Positions 1 to 5,686 of a stretch of DNA of 10,215 nt are shown here, piece by piece. Positions within the stretch are counted from its first letter, which is position 1; every line of letters begins with the position of its first letter. Where the stretch lies: positions 1-10,215 of the forward strand of contig CAZSFZ010000035.1 of NCBI GenBank assembly GCA_964606385.1. The letters run 5' to 3'. The DNA is from Aquincolibacterium sp964606385 (GTDB lineage: Bacteria > Omnitrophota > Omnitrophia > Omnitrophales > Aquincolibacteriaceae). Under the pieces are notes generated by a model that was not told the DNA's origin, did no database searches, and saw only the letters and a list, made by a program, of their open reading frames with translations. Made by a program: the position numbers and the translations under genes.

Positions 1-2212
1 TCTTTTCCTTTGCCAATCCCTTCGTCCTCGCTGCTTCAAGATCTACCGCCATGCTACGCGCTTCAGAACGGGCCATGTCGGCAGGGTCGAAGTCATCACG
101 AGTCCTATGTTCATAGACATCTCCCTGGGTGTTGTATCCCCAACTTCCACCTCGCCTTTCGATTTCAGCAATTTGTTGCTGTTGCGCTTGCTCACGGCGT
201 AGCCGCGAAACACGCTGCTGCTTCGCCATAAAATCCGCCTGTTCTTGATCATAGGCGCGATCACTTTTTTCTTTGTCTTCTCTCGCCCATGTATCGGCAA
301 CCCAATTATCAAACTCCCCACCCCTCACTTCAGAGCGAGTCGTGATCCGATATGCGTTCGGGCCGGTTTTTTTAAGGGTAATGCCGAACATTTCTACAGC
401 TGTCGAATTATTGAATGCGGCAACCGCATCATCGAGTGATGTGAATTTCCCGACCGTTCGGAACGCCTCGAGCTCCACCGTCAGGCTCTTCGCCACATCC
501 ACACCCTGATCTTGCAACGTCTTAATGGATGCGAGCTTGGATGCCGCTTCCAGAAAGGAAATACTAAAAAGCTCCATGCGGTCCTGCAGCATCGTCCGCT
601 TGTAGAGAAGCTCATCACCTTTTTCCATAAGGCGGGGCGTGAGCGTGGCATAGCTCATCCCGTTTTCCCTTAAAAGCTCTGTCATGCCATCCGTATGAAA
701 TCCTCCCGTAATCAAAACGGCCCCTTTGGCGGCAACCTGCGTCATCACAGCATCCATTTTTTCAAAGAAAACCTGTTCCCGCAGATGCGCGAAATTATAA
801 AAACGGTATGCGTCCTCATAAATGGATGCGATTCTGTCCCGGAATTTAGGGTTCAATTTCTTAATCTCAAAATCCGTATCCGTCATCTTGAATTCCTCGT
901 TGACGGACTTCCCAAGATCCCGAAGCCGGGTCACAAACTCATCAATATCAACGGACGATTTCTTCTCCTCCAAGGCCCTCCAATCCTTGCGAGCGAGTTC
1001 GAGCCGAAGAAGCTTGCGAACCAGAATTTCATCGCGATAAAGCTTCAAAAGCTCTTTTTGCGAGTTGGTTTCGACAAGACGATCCAGCATTTTCGCGAAA
1101 AGCGCGGAAATCTCCTCGAAGAGAACTTTGGAGTCGAGTTCGTTCTTCAAAATGAGATACCCCGCATAAACACTAAAGTTGGGATAATCGTGAAAATAAA
1201 ATCCTTTCGATCCAGCCTCGTCGACAAGACGCTCTAAGAGGTAGCGGGGATGAATCTCCTGCTTCCCATGCTCTCCGATCTTCCGGTGGATCGTCAGTTG
1301 TTGATCTCTAAAATTCCCTACGGCATCGACGAGCTCATCGGAAACACCATGGGCTTTCAAAAAATCAACGAGTTTTGCTTTTTCGTCATCAGCTTTTTCA
1401 AGATTTAAATTATTCTCCATGTCCTGCAAAACCAGCAGTCTCGTTGTTTGAGGCCAATCCACCTGGGAAAACAGGCTGCTGAGATCAATATCGAGAATCC
1501 TTTCTGCCTCATGTGAAAGAGCCTTAACGTAAGGCATGAATTCCCGACGACCCTTTTCGAATTTTTGCCACTCGGACAACAAACGGCGAATTTCGCTCGA
1601 GAATATCTTGGAGGATAAAGATTCGAGTCGCGACTCGCAACCTTCGATATATCGATTCACAATCGTTTCTGAACGAAGAACTTTTTTGAGCGCTTCATAA
1701 TTAGCACGATACAGCTTCGGATCTTCGATGCCTTCGACACGACTGGTTTGCCCCTCAGCCTCCATAAGAAAGAGCTCGGCACCGGTCAGCTCACCCTGCC
1801 TCGCAAGAAAATCCGCCAATTCCTGGTTGCGATCCGACTCCGAAAAGAATTTTAAATAATCAGGATTTAACTTCTGTGTCGCACCTTCCACGAATATGGT
1901 TTTGATCGCATAAGTCTGGTTTAAATACACAAGCAGTTCCTTGATCTTTTGCTGCGCGTCATAATTCGCGTGCGCATTTTGGACATGTAGCACCACCCGG
2001 GGGTCCAGATTCGGGGGCGCTTCATAAATATCATCGATGCTGGCAAGATGCGCCGGTATTGAAATCTGTAAAAAAGATGGCGTTTCCCGTTGCGCGGGAA
2101 TCTGAAATCCGATTTGAGGAGAGGCGTAGGCAATTTGCGAAACAAAAAAACTAAGCATGGTAAAGCAGCTTATAAGACTCATTTTTTTTGATTTTTTATT
2201 TTGAGTGTCCAT
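1..2212 (-). CDS. Large exported protein with split TraB/Tiki/EreA-like histidine motifs (3' end outside window)
   Basis: Reading leftwards from the ATG at 2212, the frame is open for 737 codons and runs off the window edge, so the C-terminus is missing. The start is firm: GGAGG lies 8 nt upstream. Residues 1-30 form a signal peptide (basic head with KKSKK, hydrophobic core MSLISCFTMLSFFV, end AYA before SPQ), so the product is exported. Residues 74-90 carry HVQNAHANYDAQQ (H76, H81), followed by FVEGA at 107-111 and GIEDPKLY at 161-168. Much later come LREQVFFEKM at 477-486 and ITGGFHTDGM at 501-510 (H506), then ATLTPR. This order (histidine motif, EG, R-rich helix, GGxH) resembles the TraB/Tiki/EreA/ChaN-like fold, whose members include metalloproteases and esterase-like enzymes; the assignment is inferred. 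Residues 170-480 are charged and probably helical. Residues 640-737 are a charged, Gln-rich tail. The actual activity is unknown. The gene looks AT-richer than its neighbours. Confidence 0.85.
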   Translation of the reverse strand, partial: MDTQNKKSKKMSLISCFTMLSFFVSQIAYASPQIGFQIPAQRETPSFLQISIPAHLASIDDIYEAPPNLDPRVVLHVQNAHANYDAQQKIKELLVYLNQTYAIKTIFVEGATQKLNPDYLKFFSESDRNQELADFLARQGELTGAELFLMEAEGQTSRVEGIEDPKLYRANYEALKKVLRSETIVNRYIEGCESRLESLSSKIFSSEIRRLLSEWQKFEKGRREFMPYVKALSHEAERILDIDLSSLFSQVDWPQTTRLLVLQDMENNLNLEKADDEKAKLVDFLKAHGVSDELVDAVGNFRDQQLTIHRKIGEHGKQEIHPRYLLERLVDEAGSKGFYFHDYPNFSVYAGYLILKNELDSKVLFEEISALFAKMLDRLVETNSQKELLKLYRDEILVRKLLRLELARKDWRALEEKKSSVDIDEFVTRLRDLGKSVNEEFKMTDTDFEIKKLNPKFRDRIASIYEDAYRFYNFAHLREQVFFEKMDAVMTQVAAKGAVLITGGFHTDGMTELLRENGMSYATLTPRLMEKGDELLYKRTMLQDRMELFSISFLEAASKLASIKTLQDQGVDVAKSLTVELEAFRTVGKFTSLDDAVAAFNNSTAVEMFGITLKKTGPNAYRITTRSEVRGGEFDNWVADTWAREDKEKSDRAYDQEQADFMAKQQRVSRLRREQAQQQQIAEIERRGGSWGYNTQGDVYEHRTRDDFDPADMARSEARSMAVDLEAARTKGLAKEK

Positions 2213-2220
2213 TTTTTTAT

Positions 2221-2225
2221 CCTCC
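2221..2225 (-). promoter_or_regulatory. Strong Shine-Dalgarno site of the large exported protein
   Basis: The minus strand reads GGGGAGGATAAAAAAATG. GGAGG is a full match to the anti-Shine-Dalgarno core and sits 8 nt from the ATG at 2212. It fixes that start over the internal Met codons at residues 11 and 19, and choosing it also keeps the basic head of the signal peptide. Confidence 0.85.
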
Positions 2226-2382
2226 CCATCTTTTTACTCAAAACATTTAAAGACTTCTTATAAACCTGAAACATGGGTAACACTCAAAGAGACGCATAGC
2301 AAGAGTCATCGTTGAAAAACTTTTTTACAGCGTGTTTTGCTCTAAGATTAAAAAGGGTTAATTCTGAATCTTTTATTATTTC

Positions 2383-2388
2383 ATTATA
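2383..2388 (-). promoter_or_regulatory. Candidate -10 box for the large exported gene
   Basis: The minus strand has a perfect TATAAT. The hexamer 17 nt upstream is AGCAAT, a poor -35, and there is no TG extension of the -10. In such AT-rich DNA a chance TATAAT is quite likely, so this is only a candidate. If it is real, transcription would start near 2376 and leave a leader of about 160 nt. A weak -35 would fit a promoter that needs an activator, which is why the repeats immediately upstream are listed separately. Confidence 0.3.
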
Positions 2389-2392
2389 TTTT

Positions 2393-2434
2393 AATAAAGG
2401 TCTTTATTGCTATAGATTGATTAATTTTGCTATA
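2393..2434. repeat. Near-palindrome plus 20-nt-spaced direct repeat (possible operator)
   Basis: AATAAAGGTCTTTATT at 2393-2408 has two 7-nt arms that are perfect inverted copies around a 2-nt centre. Overlapping its right end is TTGCTATA at 2407-2414, repeated exactly at 2427-2434, a spacing of 20 nt or about two helical turns. The block covers the spacer and -35 zone of the candidate promoter. The repeats are plain in the sequence; a regulatory role is inference, and AT-rich DNA makes short repeats common. Confidence 0.35.
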
Positions 2435-2529
2435 TTATTGTAAGTCATTCGAAACAAATGGGTTACAAAAAAATAATAGGATACCATCGGGAATGGAGAG
2501 GAAATCAATTACGAGGCTTACTTCGAATC

Positions 2530-4629
2530 TCAGTCGAACTCAATAACGGTGTCGCGAACGGAACCACCGCTCGCATCCTGGTCTTCGTCTTCATCCCGGT
2601 AAAAACCTCCGGAATGCGTGGAACGGACATCATAGAGGCTCGCGGGGATCTCATTCAGAAAACGCGAAGGAAGGTTGTGGTGGGTGGCCCCATACATGCG
2701 CCGCTGGGTCGTGTAGGAAAGATGCAGTTTCTCGCGGGCCCGCGTGATCCCGACATAGCAAAGGCGCCTTTCCTCCTCAAGCTCATCCGACGCTCCCATA
2801 TAGGAATTAATGTGCGGGAAGATCCCCTCTTCCAACCCGACCATATAGACGACCGGAAATTCAAGCCCTTTGGCCGTATGGAGCGTCATGAGCGTCAGCA
2901 CGTTCGTTCCCTGATCCCAGGCATCCAGATCCGTTACAAGCTCGATCGAATCCAGGAAATCCGCCAAGGCGGACCGGGGCGAAGCTTCCTCATCAGTTTC
3001 CCCCGCTATTTTGATTTTCAGGTCTTTTTTCTTCGGATGTTCGGTCGTCAGGGGAACATCTTCCAATCTTTCGTTGAAGTCTTCGATCACGCTGAAGAAC
3101 TCTTCGATATTCTCAAGTCTTGCCTGAGCCTCCGGCGTCCGCTCGGCTTCAAGCACCGCGACATAGCCCGTGTCTTCCAGGATCCTTTCGAGGATCTCAT
3201 GGATCGTCATCTCATGCTGTCTTTGGCGAAGTTTAACCAGCCAAGAGTAAAAAGCGGTCAGGGCCTTTTGCGCCTTGGGCGTCAGCCCCTCGATCCCGGC
3301 CACATCCTGCAAAGCCTCATCCCAGGTCCTGCCCCGGGCCTTCGCCTCCAAAGCCTCCAGGGCTTTTTTCCCGATCCCCCGCGTCGGCACATTGATCACG
3401 CGTTTCAGGCTCACCTCATCGAACGGATACGCTACGATCCTGAGATACGCGATGGTGTCCTTGATCTCCTTACGGTCATAGAACCGTGTCCCGCCCACGA
3501 TCTTGTAAGGGATGTTGGCGCGCATCAGCTCTTCTTCCAGGACGCGTGATTGGGCATGCACGCGGTAGAAGATCACCTGGTCCGCAAACGAGCGGCCCTG
3601 GGCCTTGTATTTCATAACATTCCCCACGGCATACTTGGCTTCGGAGATCTCGTCGTCCGCGTTGAAAAGTTCGATCTTCGCGCCGCCTTTTTGCTCCGTC
3701 CAAAGCGCTTTCGGTTTGCGCATCGCGTTATTCCGGATCAGGTGATTGGCCGCGTCCAGGATCACAGAGGTCGAACGGTAGTTCTGCTCCATCCGGATCG
3801 TCCCGCATTCGGGATAATCCGATTCAAAGCTCAGGATGTTTTTGATATCCGCTCCGCGCCACCCATAGATCGACTGATCCGGGTCCCCCACGACCGTGAT
3901 CTGGCGGCGCGCCGCCGCCAGAAGCTTCACAAAGCGGTACTGGGCGTGGTTCGTATCCTGATACTCATCGATCAGGATATGCTGAAAACGGTCTTGCCAG
4001 GTCTTGAGCGCCTGGGGATGATGATCGAAAAGAGATACGGTCTTCATGATGAGGTCCCCGAAGTCACAAGCTTTGAGGCGTTTCATCCGCGTTTCATAAA
4101 GCTGATAAACTTTTCCCGCGGAATCCTGAAAGAGTTCCGAGGCCTTCGCGAGGTACTGCGCAGGTGAGATCAGATAATCCTTGGCACGCTGGATCTCCTC
4201 ACGCACCGCTTTGGGGCTCACATCTTTTTCATTCAGCTTGAGTTCGGCGATACATTCCTTGATGACCTGGAGCTGGTCATATTCGTCGTAAATGATGAAA
4301 TTCCTGTCGAGTTCGATCGCGGGCCCGTCCTGGCGGAGGATCCGCAGACAGGTGGAATGGAACGTGCTGACCCAAACCCTCTGGGAAACAAGTTTTTCGA
4401 TCCGGTTGCGCATCTCCTGCGCGGCCTTGTTCGTGAAGGTCACGCCGAGGATATTAAAGGCGGGAACCCCGTGCTCGATCAGATAAGCGATCCGGTGCGT
4501 CAGGATCCGCGTCTTCCCGCTTCCCGCTCCGGCCAGCACCAGCAGCGGGCGTACCGGGGACCAGGACACGGCTTCCTTTTGCGACGGGTTCAGTTTCTCA
4601 AGGAGATTCAGAGGCATCGAACGGTTCAC
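2530..4629 (-). CDS. pcrA: UvrD/PcrA-type superfamily 1 DNA helicase
   Basis: This is a 699-residue ATP-dependent 3'-5' DNA helicase of the UvrD/PcrA/Rep family, acting in the cytoplasm in repair and in clearing obstacles from replicating DNA. Every core motif is visible: the Q motif LNPSQKEAV (13-21), Walker A GAGSGKT (34-40), TFTNKAAQEM (64-73), Walker B DEYQDTN (221-227), GDPDQSIYGWRG (248-259), EQNYRST (281-287), LHTAKGLEFPVV (583-594) and YVGITRARE (625-633). A lysine- and acid-rich segment at about 527-552 sits in the 2B region before SALADFLDSI. The C-terminal tail is short and acidic; total length is slightly below the usual 720-740. The GTG start at 4629 overlaps the preceding stop (GTGA, 4 nt), suggesting translational coupling. 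An ATG at 4617 is a possible alternative, and neither has a clear Shine-Dalgarno site. UvrD and PcrA cannot be told apart here; Rep is less likely. Confidence 0.95.
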   Translation of the reverse strand: MNRSMPLNLLEKLNPSQKEAVSWSPVRPLLVLAGAGSGKTRILTHRIAYLIEHGVPAFNILGVTFTNKAAQEMRNRIEKLVSQRVWVSTFHSTCLRILRQDGPAIELDRNFIIYDEYDQLQVIKECIAELKLNEKDVSPKAVREEIQRAKDYLISPAQYLAKASELFQDSAGKVYQLYETRMKRLKACDFGDLIMKTVSLFDHHPQALKTWQDRFQHILIDEYQDTNHAQYRFVKLLAAARRQITVVGDPDQSIYGWRGADIKNILSFESDYPECGTIRMEQNYRSTSVILDAANHLIRNNAMRKPKALWTEQKGGAKIELFNADDEISEAKYAVGNVMKYKAQGRSFADQVIFYRVHAQSRVLEEELMRANIPYKIVGGTRFYDRKEIKDTIAYLRIVAYPFDEVSLKRVINVPTRGIGKKALEALEAKARGRTWDEALQDVAGIEGLTPKAQKALTAFYSWLVKLRQRQHEMTIHEILERILEDTGYVAVLEAERTPEAQARLENIEEFFSVIEDFNERLEDVPLTTEHPKKKDLKIKIAGETDEEASPRSALADFLDSIELVTDLDAWDQGTNVLTLMTLHTAKGLEFPVVYMVGLEEGIFPHINSYMGASDELEEERRLCYVGITRAREKLHLSYTTQRRMYGATHHNLPSRFLNEIPASLYDVRSTHSGGFYRDEDEDQDASGGSVRDTVIEFD

Positions 4630-5000
4630 TCATCGTTGATCGTGTATTTACTGAACACTTCCGCGAAGTCATAGACGCTGTCAAAATCTTCCAGCTTGTC
4701 CTCAGGCTGCTTGCTTAAAAGTTTCACATCAATAAGCGCAAAAACGATCTTCCCGAGGTCTAGCGTCGTCCGAATCCCCCAATGGCGGAGTACCGTCATC
4801 GCCATCGGACCGAATTGGTCCAGCGCGTACTTGCTGATCCCCCAGGCAAGCTCCTGTCCCGAGATGTGACGGGGTTTTTTGAGCCGGCTCACTGTGTCGT
4901 GGAGCCCGGCCAGGACAAAAGTATACGCCTCGAATTTATAATCCGGATTTTTCTCGACGAGGCTTTCTATTTTTTCAAGGAAACCGGCTGATCCTTCCAC
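4626..5000 (-). CDS. Minf_1886 family protein (PVC-associated, function unknown)
   Basis: This 124-residue protein matches from memory the Minf_1886/Plancto_Ver_chp family, a small conserved protein found mainly in Planctomycetes, Verrucomicrobia and relatives. The recognisable blocks are YKFEAYTFVLAGL (21-33), RHISGQEL (44-51), FGPMAMTVLRHWGI (63-76), DLGKIVFALID (81-91) and the acidic end EDFDSVYDFAEVF (104-116). It has no signal peptide or membrane segment and looks like a compact, helical cytoplasmic protein. The biochemical role of the family is not known to me. The start is a GTG at 5000 with GAGG 7 nt upstream (complement of 5008-5011). It overlaps the end of the acyltransferase gene by 34 nt, and its stop overlaps the helicase start by 4 nt. 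Length agrees with the family. It is the best single hint of taxonomy in the window. Confidence 0.85.
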   Translation of the reverse strand: MEGSAGFLEKIESLVEKNPDYKFEAYTFVLAGLHDTVSRLKKPRHISGQELAWGISKYALDQFGPMAMTVLRHWGIRTTLDLGKIVFALIDVKLLSKQPEDKLEDFDSVYDFAEVFSKYTINDE

Positions 5001-5686
5001 GGAGATCCCTCGATTGTGGTTTTCTGAAATTTGTCAGCTTGAAAATAAACGGCGGGGTCCATGATTGCGTTTTGGATCGACACCCCGAACACCTGCTCCA
5101 TCGCTTGCCGGAGCCCCGAGATCAGGGCCTCCCGCCCGACCCCTGGCGGGATCACGATCGATTCGTGGTGCAGGAGCACTCCTTCGGAACGCTTCTGAGC
5201 TCCCCCGGCGATCTTTTTCCCTTTCCAGGAGAGATCGCTTTCCACGGGATAATCAAAACAGTCGCTCCCTTTCGACACGACCTCGTCCTCGCTGTAAAAT
5301 TTGGGGTCGAGCCCGCAAAGTTCGAGTCCTTTTTTGACGCTCTGGTGGATCTTCGCGTAACTTGCGCGGGTCACCCCCAGCCCCTCGGGATCGAGTTGCG
5401 TCCGTATCAGCAGTGAAAAGATCAGGTCCTTTCCGTGAAGGACGCATCCCCCGCCCGTCACGCGCCGGCAGACCGGCACCTTGGGATTTCTCATGATCAA
5501 CGCTGACCTTGAGAGCGCGGCGGAGCTCCGGAACGAGCATCCAGCGCTGATCCAGGGGCTTGAGGAAATATAAAAGCGCAGTACGGGCGCTAGCGGTTCT
5601 TTTTTTTGGGATTCGAAAAGAAGCTCATCGAGCGCCATCTGCAAAGGCATGGGCGAGCTGATCGTGGGAAGTAAACTCCAGTTCAT
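4967..5686 (-). CDS. LipM/LplA-family protein acyltransferase (probable octanoyl- or lipoyltransferase)
   Basis: This 239-residue enzyme belongs to the biotin/lipoate protein ligase fold and should attach an octanoyl or lipoyl group to the lipoyl domain, here most obviously GcvH. Family motifs are NPKVPVCRRVTGGGCVLH (67-84), KDLIFSLL (86-93), and GKKIAGGAQKR (156-166) with invariant K158, then LLHHESIVI (171-179). C143 in the sequence CFDYPVESDL sits where LipM octanoyltransferases and LipL amidotransferases have their acyl-accepting cysteine; ATP-dependent LplA ligases lack it. The C-terminal accessory domain of LplA is also missing. I therefore favour a LipM-like transferase that takes octanoate from acyl-carrier protein over a lipoate scavenging ligase. 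Start and preceding stop overlap as ATGA, with no clear ribosome binding site, which implies coupled translation with gcvPB. Annotation pipelines may call it lipoate-protein ligase A. Confidence 0.85.
   Translation of the reverse strand: MNWSLLPTISSPMPLQMALDELLFESQKKEPLAPVLRFYISSSPWISAGCSFRSSAALSRSALIMRNPKVPVCRRVTGGGCVLHGKDLIFSLLIRTQLDPEGLGVTRASYAKIHQSVKKGLELCGLDPKFYSEDEVVSKGSDCFDYPVESDLSWKGKKIAGGAQKRSEGVLLHHESIVIPPGVGREALISGLRQAMEQVFGVSIQNAIMDPAVYFQADKFQKTTIEGSPWKDQPVSLKK

Larger units (their letters stand above)
2213..2529 (-). other. AT-rich intergenic region between pcrA and the large exported gene
   Basis: About 317 nt separate the pcrA stop codon from the next minus-strand start. I see no credible gene in it; the forward frame beginning at 2458 runs on antisense to pcrA and is a shadow. 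The region is strongly AT-rich compared with the flanking operon. From upstream to downstream on the minus strand it holds a T-rich stretch just after pcrA without a convincing terminator stem, an 8-nt direct repeat, a 16-nt near-palindrome, a TATAAT box, and a leader of roughly 165 nt ending in a strong ribosome binding site. I recognise no riboswitch family in the leader. The most economical reading is that pcrA transcription ends here and an independent promoter drives the exported protein. Confidence 0.7.

Noticed and set aside
695..1237. Forward open frame of 180 codons
   Set aside because: It lies opposite the exported protein gene, whose frame is continuous across this segment, has a signal peptide and a strong ribosome binding site.
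1921..2145. Short minus-strand frame of 74 codons near the start of the exported protein
   Set aside because: It is an out-of-frame product of the same strand; the correct frame begins at 2212 with GGAGG upstream and continues through the whole region.
2213..2382. Riboswitch or structured leader before the exported protein
   Set aside because: The leader is long enough, but I found no conserved core of a known class and only short, AT-rich complementary pieces.
2466..2496. Possible intrinsic terminator after pcrA
   Set aside because: CCAT/ATGG at 2484-2496 gives only a four-pair stem, and the T tract is separated from it by about ten bases. It is too weak to list as a terminator.
2458..3549. 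Forward open frame of 363 codons
   Set aside because: It is antisense to the helicase gene, which carries all family motifs. Its translation is rich in Arg, His and Pro with no recognisable domain, the usual look of a shadow frame in a GC-rich gene.
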